NCBI RefSeq assembly: GCF_003590775.1
Contig: NZ_QYUM01000002.1
Coordinates: forward strand, 1,054,001-1,118,000
Direction: 5' to 3'
DNA from: Sphingomonas cavernae
Lineage (GTDB): Bacteria > Pseudomonadota > Alphaproteobacteria > Sphingomonadales > Sphingomonadaceae
Length of the DNA: 64,000 nucleotides
The notes beneath the pieces were generated by a model. It did not search any database. It saw only the letters and a list, made by a program, of their open reading frames with translations, and was not told the DNA's origin. The position numbers and the translations under genes were made by a program. The stretch's first letter is position 1, and every line of letters begins with the position of its first letter. Shown here piece by piece: positions 50,244 through 57,994 of this stretch.

Positions 50244-52363
50244 GGTCGCGGTGTGGGTTGCGTCCGTTGACCCTGTGGCGGGGCGACGGGTTGGCGCGCG
50301 CCGTCCTGCGGGCGCGGAGCGGGCTGACGTTGCGGACGCTGCTCGCGTCCAAGCACATCGTCGAGCCATTGCTGGTCGAGTCTCGGCGGCGCGGTGACGT
50401 CCTCACCCTGCGGCTCCGCGCCGGGCTCGTCGGGGGCCAGCCCTTCTTCGGGCGGCGCGACCGGATTGCCGTTCTCGTCGACGAACATGCCCGGATCGGG
50501 CTCGCCATAATAGGCTTCCTCATCGGGCTCGAGCTGCCATTCGGGCAACGTCACCTCGGTCTCGAAATTCTCGACGGGTCGGCGTGCGGTTGCAACCTTC
50601 ATGAAGCTCGCAAAAGCGCGCGCGGGAGCCGCGCCGCCCTGAAGCGATCCCACCGACCTGGCGTCGTCGCGCCCCATCCAGACACCCGTGGTCAGTCCGC
50701 TCGAAAAGCCGAGGAACCAACCATCCTTGTTGGAGCTGGTGGTACCCGTCTTGCCCGCGACGGGGCGTCCGATCTGCGCCGCCTTGCCGGTGCCGGCATT
50801 GACCGCGGTCTGAAGCAGATCGGTCATCTGCGCGGCGACCCACGGCGCCACCAGCACGCGCGATTCGTCGGTCTGGTGCTGGTACAGCAACTCGCCATTC
50901 TCGGTCGTTACCTTGGTGACGCCATAAGGCGTGACCGCTACGCCCTTGCGCGCAACCGCCGCATAGGCGCGCGTCATGTCGATCAGTCGAACGTCGCCCG
51001 TTCCAAGCACGATCGACGGGTGCGCGGTCAGCGGGGTGGTGATGCCAAAGCGCCGCGCCATGTCTGCGACCGAGGAAAAGCCCACCTCCTGACCGAGCTT
51101 TGCGGCCACCGTGTTGACCGAATAGGTGAAGGCCGTACGGATCGTCATTTCGCCCGAATAGCGGCGCGAACTGTTGCGCGGGCTCCAGCCGGCAATGCTG
51201 ATCGGCTCGTCGACCACCGTGTCGTTCGGGGTGTGCCCCGCCTCGAGCGCGGCGAGATAGACGAACAGTTTGAATGCCGATCCCGGCTGGCGCTGCGCCT
51301 GCGTCGCGCGGTTGTAGATCGAGGAGACATAATCCTTGCCTCCGACCATCGCGCGGACGGCGCCGTCGCGGTCCAGCGATACCAGCGCGCCCTGCAGTCC
51401 GCTCGGGGTGTTGGCGCGGATCGACGCATCGGCAGCGCGCTGCATTCCGGGATCGAGCGTTGTCCACACATCGATCGGGCGCTCAGTTTCGTCGATCAGC
51501 GTCTCGAGCTGCGGCAGCGCCCAGTCGGTGAAATAGCGGACGCTGTTCTGGCGCGGCTCGGGCGCAAGCTTGACCGTCGACGGATCGGCCGCAGCCGCCT
51601 CGGCCGCGGTGATCGCGCCGGCATCTTTCATCACTTCGAGCACGACGCCCGCGCGGCTGATCGCGGCCTCTGCGTCTGCGGTGGGCGAATAGCGGGAGGG
51701 GGCCTTGACCAGGCCCGCGATGACCGCGGCCTCGGCCAATGAGAGCGTCCTGGCGTCATGGCCGAAGAATTTGCGGCTGGCGGCGTCGATGCCATAGGCG
51801 CCGCCGCCGAAATAGACCTTGTTGAGATAGAGTTCGAGTATCTCGTCCTTGGAGAATTTGCGCTCCATTGCGAGCGCGAGGATCATCTCGCGAAACTTGC
51901 GGCTGACCGTGTAGCTGTTGTTCAGGAAGACGTTGCGCGCGAGCTGCTGCGTGATCGTCGAGCCGCCTTCGGTGCGCCGGCCCGTGCCGCGATTTTGAAA
52001 CGCGCGCCACTGGCCACGCACGATGCCGATGGGATCGACCCCGGGATGGTAGCGAAAGCGCCGGTCCTCGACCGCCACCATCGCATCGATCATCGGCTTC
52101 GGGATCTCCTCATAGTCGAGCCACTCCCCATAGCTCGGCCCGAGCGAGACGAGGATCGAGCCGTCGGCCGCGCGCACCTGGATCATCTGGCCATTGGGAT
52201 CGCGCTTCAGTTCGCCGAAGCTCGGGATGCTCGACATGGCGATGGCGACCGCAACGACGAGCGCGATCAGCGCGGCAATGCCGACGAAAAACCCGACCTT
52301 CACGATCCTGAACAGGACTCGTTTGGTGGAGCGTGGTGATTTTTTGGAGGATGCAGCGGCCAT
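50216..52363 (-). CDS. Penicillin-binding protein 1A (bifunctional transglycosylase/transpeptidase)
   Basis: A 715-residue class A PBP that polymerises and cross-links peptidoglycan. One N-terminal membrane helix (about 20-43) precedes the glycosyltransferase domain, with VEDRRFRYHPGVD (catalytic Glu) and EGGSTITQQLARN. The transpeptidase domain carries SxxK in RQPGSAFKLF, SxN in TYSVNTVA and the KTG motif in VAGKTGTTSSNKDGW. A C-terminal tail of about 90 residues is Pro/Gln/Arg-rich and disordered. The family's OB-domain insertion of longer PBP1A proteins appears reduced, giving 715 rather than ~850 residues. ATG 52363 is close to the msrB gene. Confidence 0.93.
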   Translation of the reverse strand: MAAASSKKSPRSTKRVLFRIVKVGFFVGIAALIALVVAVAIAMSSIPSFGELKRDPNGQMIQVRAADGSILVSLGPSYGEWLDYEEIPKPMIDAMVAVEDRRFRYHPGVDPIGIVRGQWRAFQNRGTGRRTEGGSTITQQLARNVFLNNSYTVSRKFREMILALAMERKFSKDEILELYLNKVYFGGGAYGIDAASRKFFGHDARTLSLAEAAVIAGLVKAPSRYSPTADAEAAISRAGVVLEVMKDAGAITAAEAAAADPSTVKLAPEPRQNSVRYFTDWALPQLETLIDETERPIDVWTTLDPGMQRAADASIRANTPSGLQGALVSLDRDGAVRAMVGGKDYVSSIYNRATQAQRQPGSAFKLFVYLAALEAGHTPNDTVVDEPISIAGWSPRNSSRRYSGEMTIRTAFTYSVNTVAAKLGQEVGFSSVADMARRFGITTPLTAHPSIVLGTGDVRLIDMTRAYAAVARKGVAVTPYGVTKVTTENGELLYQHQTDESRVLVAPWVAAQMTDLLQTAVNAGTGKAAQIGRPVAGKTGTTSSNKDGWFLGFSSGLTTGVWMGRDDARSVGSLQGGAAPARAFASFMKVATARRPVENFETEVTLPEWQLEPDEEAYYGEPDPGMFVDENGNPVAPPEEGLAPDEPGAEPQGEDVTAPPRLDQQWLDDVLGREQRPQRQPAPRPQDGARQPVAPPQGQRTQPTPRPQEPSRPTQ

Positions 52364-52422
52364 TGGTCGGGCGATGATGTACGATCAATCGCAGCGTGTG
52401 CCAAGCAGGACTTGGCAGCGCG

Positions 52423-52827
52423 TCAATCGGCGTCGACGCGCGCGTCGAAATCGAGCGCCGTGCTGTTCATGCAATACCGCAGACCCGCCGGGCCGGGCCC
52501 GTCGGGAAAGAGGTGCCCCAAATGCCCGTCACAGCGCGCGCAACGCACCTCGACGCGACGCATCCCATGGCTGGCGTCGGCATGTTCGGTGACCGCATCG
52601 ATGCTCGCAGGCGCGATGAAGCTCGGCCAGCCCGAGCCCGAATCATATTTCTCGTCGGACCGGAACAGTTCGGCGCCGCAGCCGGCGCAGCGATAGAGGC
52701 CCGATACCTTGTTGTCGGTGTAGATTCCCGTGAAGGCGCGTTCGGTCCCTGCTTCGCGCAGCACATGATATTGTTCGGGGGTCAGGCGCTTGCGCCATTC
52801 TTCTTCGGAAAGATCGAGCCGGTCCAT
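52423..52827 (-). CDS. msrB: Peptide-methionine (R)-S-oxide reductase
   Basis: A 134-residue MsrB that reduces methionine-R-sulfoxide. The catalytic Cys119 lies in [11 protein letters not shown]. Structural zinc is held by two CxxC pairs, Cys47/Cys50 in RCAGCGAEL and Cys96/Cys99 in [19 protein letters not shown] is the substrate pocket. There is no signal peptide, so it acts in the cytoplasm. It lies between PBP1A and the polyketide operon on the same strand. Confidence 0.95.
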   Translation of the reverse strand: MDRLDLSEEEWRKRLTPEQYHVLREAGTERAFTGIYTDNKVSGLYRCAGCGAELFRSDEKYDSGSGWPSFIAPASIDAVTEHADASHGMRRVEVRCARCDGHLGHLFPDGPGPAGLRYCMNSTALDFDARVDAD

Positions 52828-52866
52828 ATCCGAAATCTGTGCTCAGGCGGCGATTCGGTCAATGGT

Positions 52867-53958
52867 TCAAAGCGCGATCCGGGTAAGTTGCGCGATTGCT
52901 GCGCCGAGCGTCGGGAAGGCGGCGAGCAGCCTTGGGGCAGCGAGCCTGCCACGGCGCGTTGCTGCCAGCGCCCCCAACGCGCCAGCGGACATCATGGGAA
53001 TGCGAGTCCGTTGTGCCAGCGCAGCCTGAAAGGCCTTGGCGGCCCCACGACCCCCCGCCAGATGATATCGTGCCGCCATGACGCCGCTTGCCAGCGCGAT
53101 ACCCATCCCCTCGCCCGCCAGCGATGGAATCACCGCAGCCTGATCGCCCAGCCGGAACAGTCCCGCCTCGCTGGTCCGCACGCGCCAGCCATAGGGCACC
53201 GCGCCGATCGCGTCGATGGAACCAGCGATATCGCCGAGCGCGAGCCGTTCGCTCAGCGCGCGCGACTCATCGCCCAGCTCGGCAAGCAGCCTGCGCGGGT
53301 CGCCGCCCGCCTCGGCCAGCCGCGCTTTCCCGACCGCCATGCACAGATTGCCCGACCCGTCCTCCTGCAGCAGCAGCCCGGCATAGCCGCCGCGAAACAG
53401 ATGGAGCTCGATCGCAGCGCCCAGCATCTTGGTCAGCGCCGGCGATGCCGGCAGCCTGATCCTGAGCCCTAGCATCGGGTCGCCATGGCCATGCGGACGC
53501 GCGAGACCGCGGCAATCGTGCTTGCCGGTGGCGAGAAACAGGGTTTCGCAAGCGATCACAGCGCTGTCGGCCAGAATGGCGCGTCCCCGCTCGGCGCGTC
53601 GTGCTGCCACGCCGCGCTCGACGCACGCACCCTGCGCCACGGCGCGCGCGAGCAGCAGCGTATCGAGTTTGCGCCGCGACACGCCCACTGCCCTCCCCGG
53701 TAGGGGGACTTCGCCCCGCTTGGTCCCCGCGAAAATCCGCACCCGTTCGATCGCATGGCCTCCAAGAGCGTCGCGCGACACGCCAAGCGTTTCGAGCCTG
53801 TCGATAGAGCGCCAGCTCAGAAAGCCGCCGCACAGCGCGTCGCCTGTCTCCCGGGCGCGCTCGATGAGTAGCGGAGCCGCGCCGTGCCGCGCGAGCGTGA
53901 TCGCGGCCGCAGCGCCCGCGGGCCCGCCGCCCAGAATCAGCGTATTTGTTCTGCGCAT
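52867..53958 (-). CDS. FAD-dependent oxidoreductase of the polyketide operon (geranylgeranyl-reductase-like)
   Basis: A 363-residue flavoprotein. The N-terminal FAD motif is ILGGGPAGAAAAITLA (8-23); a GG-doublet Arg motif and the second FAD motif (GLFRLGDQAAVIPSLAGEGMGIALASG) follow. It resembles geranylgeranyl reductases and SrsC/MhpA-type monooxygenases. In Streptomyces, the SrsA-SrsB-SrsC set pairs a type III PKS with a methyltransferase and a flavin hydroxylase that yield methylated phenolic lipid quinones; by analogy it may oxidise the PKS product. ATG 53958 overlaps the methyltransferase gene by 22 bases. Confidence 0.75.
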   Translation of the reverse strand: MRRTNTLILGGGPAGAAAAITLARHGAAPLLIERARETGDALCGGFLSWRSIDRLETLGVSRDALGGHAIERVRIFAGTKRGEVPLPGRAVGVSRRKLDTLLLARAVAQGACVERGVAARRAERGRAILADSAVIACETLFLATGKHDCRGLARPHGHGDPMLGLRIRLPASPALTKMLGAAIELHLFRGGYAGLLLQEDGSGNLCMAVGKARLAEAGGDPRRLLAELGDESRALSERLALGDIAGSIDAIGAVPYGWRVRTSEAGLFRLGDQAAVIPSLAGEGMGIALASGVMAARYHLAGGRGAAKAFQAALAQRTRIPMMSAGALGALAATRRGRLAAPRLLAAFPTLGAAIAQLTRIAL

Positions 53959-54635
53959 AGCCTGAAGGGAAAGGCGCGAAAGACGCGCGCGGCGTCGGGT
54001 GCGATTCCCGCCTCGTGAAGGATCGGGGGCCATTCGTGCGGGCGATAGGCGCGCGCGATCGACAGCGCGCCGTCGTGGCGCACGATGGGATGCCAGCGCA
54101 TCAGCGCGGCGAGCGCCGGGAAGCCGAGCGCGGCAAGACGGTGGCGATGAAGGTCGTTGACCAGCCATCCGATGCGCGCTTCGCGCGTCATGAAACGCAG
54201 AAACGCCACGAGCTGGCCATGCGTCATATGGTGCGCGACGAGGCTGGACACGATGATGTCGAATCCCCCCCCCGCCAGATCGGCATAGTCGCCCGTGCGC
54301 CAGTCGATCCGCATGTCGGGCGGCGTATGCGCGCGCGCCGAGGGCGCGCTGTGCGGATTGAGGTCGATACCGACGAGATCCGCCGTCAGATCGCGCCGAT
54401 TCGCCCAGCGCGCAATGCTTCGCAGCATGTCGCCGTCGCCAAAGCCGACGTCGAGCAGCTTGAAGCTTCGCCGTCCCGTCAGCGCGCGTTCGAGAAAGGC
54501 GAGCGTCGGGCGTCGCGCCAGCGTCAGGCTGTTCACCTGCGCAAGATCGCCGAGCACTGCAGTATAGGTGCCAGGCGCGAGATCGGGGGCGTCCATCAGC
54601 TCGTCCTCGAGCGCGCGAGTCGCGAGGCTCCTCAT
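53937..54635 (-). CDS. SAM-dependent methyltransferase of the polyketide operon
   Basis: A 232-residue class I methyltransferase. Motif I is LLDVGFGDGDMLRS (60-73), motif II contains VGIDLNP, and FDIIVSSLVAHHMTHGQL is the motif IV-V region. It lies between the PKS and the oxidoreductase, overlapping both, and so probably methylates their shared phenolic product at oxygen or carbon. I chose ATG 54635, which overlaps the PKS end by four bases; the frame is open further upstream but antisense to nothing conserved. Confidence 0.78.
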   Translation of the reverse strand: MRSLATRALEDELMDAPDLAPGTYTAVLGDLAQVNSLTLARRPTLAFLERALTGRRSFKLLDVGFGDGDMLRSIARWANRRDLTADLVGIDLNPHSAPSARAHTPPDMRIDWRTGDYADLAGGGFDIIVSSLVAHHMTHGQLVAFLRFMTREARIGWLVNDLHRHRLAALGFPALAALMRWHPIVRHDGALSIARAYRPHEWPPILHEAGIAPDAARVFRAFPFRLCAEQIR

Positions 54636-55714
54636 GCGACGGGCCCGAAGCGCAATCCCTCGGCGGCGAGGCCAGGGCCGAAGGCGAGCGCGACGCCGGG
54701 GCCCGTAATGCCGTGTTCGAGCATGCGCGCCAGCACGAACATCAGCGTTGCCGAAGACATGTTGCCGCACGCGCGCAGCACCGCGCGCGAATCCTCAAGG
54801 CTGTGCGGCGCGAGCCCCAGCCCGTGTTCGACCGCATCGAGAATCGAGCGCCCCCCGGCATGTACCGCCCAATGCGCGACCGTCTCCACGCCCGTGCCCC
54901 CGGTGAGCGCCGCGCGCATATCCGGATCGCCCAGCGCGGCGCCGATTCGGCCCGGCACCTCACCCGACAGATGCATCAGGAAGCCTTGATCGCCGATCGT
55001 CCATCCGATCAGTTGGGCCGAATCGGGAAGCGTCTGGGCAAAGCCGTCGCCGAGCACAAAGCCGCGAGGATCGGCACTCACAAGCGCCGCGGAGGCGCCA
55101 TCGCCGAACTGCAGCATCGCGAGCAGCGGCTCGATCCGGTCTTCGGCGGCAAGATGCAGCGTCGAAAGCTCCACCGTGACGACGAGCACCCGCGCTCGGC
55201 GGTCGGAGCGAACGATGTGGCGCGCGCTGCGAAGCGCGGTGACCGCGGCATAGCAGCCCATGAATCCGATCAGCAGCCGCTCGACCGAGGGAGAAAGCCC
55301 GATCCGCGCGGCGATGATCTGGTCGACGCCGGGCGCAACGAAGCCCGTGCAAGACGCGACGATGAGGTGCGATATCGTCGCGGGATCGAAATCGAGTCTT
55401 GAAATCGCGTCGAGCGCGAGCGCGGGCGCAGCCTCCGCATAGAGCTGCATTCGCGACGATGTGGTGGGCTGTGCGCCATTTTCGTAGAAGCCGCCGGCGC
55501 CGACGGGCGAGCGCGCATGAACCGACCAGCGATGCGCGATGTCCGATCGTTCGACCATCCGGCGGAACAGCTTGCGCTCGCGCGGCGGCAGCCGCGGCTC
55601 TGCCCAGTCGACGAAAGCCTGGTGGATATCGCGGCCCGGCACGGCGGTGGCGATCGCGTTGACGCAGGCGGCGGGCGGGGCGGCATCGATCAGCAAACGG
55701 ATCGCTCTCCTCAT
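54632..55714 (-). CDS. Type III polyketide synthase
   Basis: A 360-residue chalcone-synthase-like homodimeric enzyme that condenses malonyl-CoA on an acyl-CoA starter. The catalytic triad is visible: Cys154 in IGFMGCYAAV, His285 in HWAVHAGGRSI and Asn318 in ACGNMSSATLMF. GFGPGL-like closing sequence is LAFGPGLAAEG. Sequence features (a bacterial N-terminus and the DGA-containing QFGDGASAAL strand) fit the alkylresorcinol/alkylpyrone-forming group, but starter and product cannot be assigned. It is first in a three-gene operon with methyltransferase and flavoprotein. Confidence 0.93.
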   Translation of the reverse strand: MRRAIRLLIDAAPPAACVNAIATAVPGRDIHQAFVDWAEPRLPPRERKLFRRMVERSDIAHRWSVHARSPVGAGGFYENGAQPTTSSRMQLYAEAAPALALDAISRLDFDPATISHLIVASCTGFVAPGVDQIIAARIGLSPSVERLLIGFMGCYAAVTALRSARHIVRSDRRARVLVVTVELSTLHLAAEDRIEPLLAMLQFGDGASAALVSADPRGFVLGDGFAQTLPDSAQLIGWTIGDQGFLMHLSGEVPGRIGAALGDPDMRAALTGGTGVETVAHWAVHAGGRSILDAVEHGLGLAPHSLEDSRAVLRACGNMSSATLMFVLARMLEHGITGPGVALAFGPGLAAEGLRFGPVA

Positions 55715-55753
55715 CCACGTCCGATCGGGCGGCGTTTTCGCGCGAAGACGTGG

Positions 55754-55768
55754 TTAACGATATGTTGA
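55754..55768. promoter_or_regulatory. CtrA-box-like site between the PKS operon and the pilus locus
   Basis: TTAA-CGATATG-TTGA matches the CtrA consensus TTAA-N7-TTAA with one mismatch. It lies in the 79-base divergent gap between the PKS start and the first DUF4402 gene. A TTAACCAT half-site occurs at 56344-56351, upstream of the second DUF4402 gene. Confidence 0.4.
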
Positions 55769-55793
55769 ACGGTCATATCGTACATGCCGCTTT

Positions 55794-56324
55794 ATGAAGC
55801 ATTGCTGGACATATGCCAGCCCCGGCGCTGCGCTCGCGTTGCTGCTTGCCGCAGCCACGCCGCCGGTCGCCCGCGCGCAGTGCCAGCTCTGCGCGCCCGC
55901 GGATGCGCGCAGCACCGCGGAACCCGCGCGCCCGCTCACCATAGATGTCGAAACGGGGATCGATTTCAGCCGCGTCGCGATTATGTCGGCGGCGGGCGGC
56001 ATGGTCGAGGTCGATGCCACGAGCGGTCAGCGTCGCGTGAGCGGGGGACTGGTCGATCTCGGCGGGCTCGGACTCAGCGGCACGGTGCGCCTTACGGGCG
56101 AGCCAGGCCGCAGCGTGCGCATCAGTCTGCCCAATCGCGTGCGGCTGGTTACACCGGAAGGCGGGACTGCCGAGTTGAGCGAGATCGTAACCGATCTGCC
56201 TCCGACGCCGCGGCTCGGTCCCGACGGTCGCCTGCGCTTCGCCTTTGGCGGGCGACTTTCGGTCGATGGCCGCGCGACGGGCAATTTCCGCGGACGCATC
56301 GCGATCGTCGCGGACTACGAATAG
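55794..56324 (+). CDS. DUF4402 protein, probable pilus-like subunit 1
   Basis: A 176-residue exported protein with a signal peptide (GAALALLLAAATPPVARA, cleavage near residue 28). The body is all beta, with VETGIDFSRVAIMS near the start of the mature part and GRLSVDGRATGNFRGRIAIVADYE at the end. The mature protein follows the DUF4402 plan: an Ig-like strand arrangement that begins with a D-F-x-x-x-V strand and ends with a G-x-(Y/F)-x-G-x-x-x-V-x-V strand. Two cysteines just after the signal (CQLC) are unusual for the family. Encoded immediately upstream of a second DUF4402 gene, chaperone and usher. Confidence 0.75.
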   Translation: MKHCWTYASPGAALALLLAAATPPVARAQCQLCAPADARSTAEPARPLTIDVETGIDFSRVAIMSAAGGMVEVDATSGQRRVSGGLVDLGGLGLSGTVRLTGEPGRSVRISLPNRVRLVTPEGGTAELSEIVTDLPPTPRLGPDGRLRFAFGGRLSVDGRATGNFRGRIAIVADYE

Positions 56325-56445
56325 TCCATCCCCAAAGCTCTTGTTAACCATAACCGTAGCAACTTCCTGAACCTTGATCGTCTAGAGCAGGGGATGCGGG
56401 CCGTGGGGAATTGGCCCGAAAGCTAATTCGATGGGGACCAGACAT

Positions 56446-56943
56446 ATGAAGATTCAGCTCGCCAAGGCCGCATTGTGCGGCTCGATGCTTATCGCCGCCA
56501 GCTTTGGCGCGAACAGCGCGCATGCCGCCACCGCCAATGCCGACGCCAAGGCACGCATCATCACCCAGGTCAGCGTCGCGAAGGTCGCGGGCCAGGATCT
56601 CGATTTCGGTGCGATCGTGCCGGGCGCATCCAGCGGCACCGTTACGATCGCGTCCACTGGCGTCCGCACCTGTGCTGCCGCGCTCACCTGCTCGGGGACG
56701 ACCAGCGCGGCGGGCTTTAGCATTTCGGGCGCGTCGGGTGAAACCGTCCTGATTTCTTCGGCGCCCAGCGTGACGCTCACCGGCGGCGCGGGCAGCATGA
56801 CCGCGACGCTCAGCCCAAGCATCAGCACGCTGGTCCTTGACGGTACCGACGGTTTCACCGTTGGAGGCGTGCTCACCGTGCCGAGCAGCGTCGCCGCGGG
56901 CAGCTATTCGGGCCAGTTCAACGTCACGGTGAACTACCAGTAA
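56446..56943 (+). CDS. DUF4402 protein, probable major pilus-like subunit 2
   Basis: A 165-residue exported protein with a signal peptide (KAALCGSMLIAASFGANSAHA, cleavage near 27). The mature part has ATANADAKARIITQVSVAKV, GQDLDFGAIVPGASSGTVTI, a likely disulfide pair in VRTCAAALTCSG, and the closing GSYSGQFNVTVNYQ. This is a typical DUF4402 subunit. The last strand, with alternating hydrophobic residues and a C-terminal Tyr-Gln, is what chaperone-usher subunits use for donor-strand exchange. I chose ATG 56446, with GGGGA upstream. The 196-base gap that follows shows nothing I recognise. Confidence 0.85.
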   Translation: MKIQLAKAALCGSMLIAASFGANSAHAATANADAKARIITQVSVAKVAGQDLDFGAIVPGASSGTVTIASTGVRTCAAALTCSGTTSAAGFSISGASGETVLISSAPSVTLTGGAGSMTATLSPSISTLVLDGTDGFTVGGVLTVPSSVAAGSYSGQFNVTVNYQ

Positions 56944-57139
56944 GCCGCTCGGCTGAACGATTGGACTAGCGGAGGCGGTTGACCGCCTCCCGCGCACAGG
57001 GCTCGCCGGCAATGGTGTCGGCGGGCCCTTTACGTGCGTCATGGCGTCATGATTAGCAAAAAATAAACCATGTTCGGTCAATCTGTCTGACGGGGATGCC
57101 GGTGCTGGGGAGCAGCGGCAAAATGACCGGAGACCAGAC

Positions 57140-57970
57140 ATGTTCACGGCTTCATGCCGCTCGTCGCGCATTGTCGCGGCGTTTTCCGCTTTCATGCTCT
57201 TCATGGGCGGCCCGTCCGCAGCCATCGCCGCGGGCGACCTGCTCGTCGCGCCGACGCGCGTCGTTCTCGATGGACCGCGCGGCACAGAGGTGATCCTCAA
57301 CAATATCGGATCCGCGCCCGCCACCTACCGGATCTCGCTCGAGCTGCGTCGCATGAAGTCGGATGGCTCGCTCGAAGACATCGCGCCCGAAAGCGCCAAT
57401 GTCGCAGAGGCGGCGGCGCTCCAGATGATCTCCTATGCGCCCCGCCGGATCACGTTGCCGCCCAACCAGCCCCAGGCGATCCGCATCGGAGTGCGTGCGC
57501 CCCAAGCGTTGCCAGACGGTGAATATCGCGCGCACATGCTGTTCCGCGCGATACCCGAGGCCACCCCGGTCACCGAGCAGGCGCCGCCGGGCAACGGCCT
57601 CTCGATCGCGATTACCCCTATCTACGGCGTTACCATCCCGATCATCGTGCGCCGCGGTGCGCTGGCCGCAACCGCCGCGATTTCAGACGCGCATCTGACG
57701 ACGGCGGAGGGTCGCGCCGCACTTGTCTTCACGCTGGCGCGGAGTGGCACCCGCTCGGTTTATGGCGAGGTGCGTGTGCTCAAGCCCGGGATCGACAAGC
57801 CCGTGGTGGTTGCGCGCGGCATTGCGGTCTATCCCGAGCGCAACGAGCGCGCGGTCACGCTGCCGCTGCCAGAGGGCACCGAACTGCGCGGGTCCGCCAC
57901 CATCCAATATTTCGAGGATAGTGAATCGGGCGGGCGACTGATCACAGAAGCGCGCGTGGAACTGCGCTAA
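57140..57970 (+). CDS. PapD-like fimbrial chaperone
   Basis: A 276-residue periplasmic chaperone with a signal peptide ending near residue 30. The N-terminal Ig domain starts LLVAPTRVVLDGPRGTEVILNN; the conserved Arg of the family lies there. ISYAPRRITLPPNQPQAIRIGVRAP is the G1/F1 donor-strand region, and DGEYRAHMLFRAIP follows. The second domain ends in a beta strand. It folds pilus subunits by lending a beta strand. It lies between the DUF4402 subunit gene and the usher gene, in the normal order for chaperone-usher loci. Confidence 0.85.
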   Translation: MFTASCRSSRIVAAFSAFMLFMGGPSAAIAAGDLLVAPTRVVLDGPRGTEVILNNIGSAPATYRISLELRRMKSDGSLEDIAPESANVAEAAALQMISYAPRRITLPPNQPQAIRIGVRAPQALPDGEYRAHMLFRAIPEATPVTEQAPPGNGLSIAITPIYGVTIPIIVRRGALAATAAISDAHLTTAEGRAALVFTLARSGTRSVYGEVRVLKPGIDKPVVVARGIAVYPERNERAVTLPLPEGTELRGSATIQYFEDSESGGRLITEARVELR

Positions 57971-57994
57971 ACGCGCCCCGCGCCCGAGCGCGCC

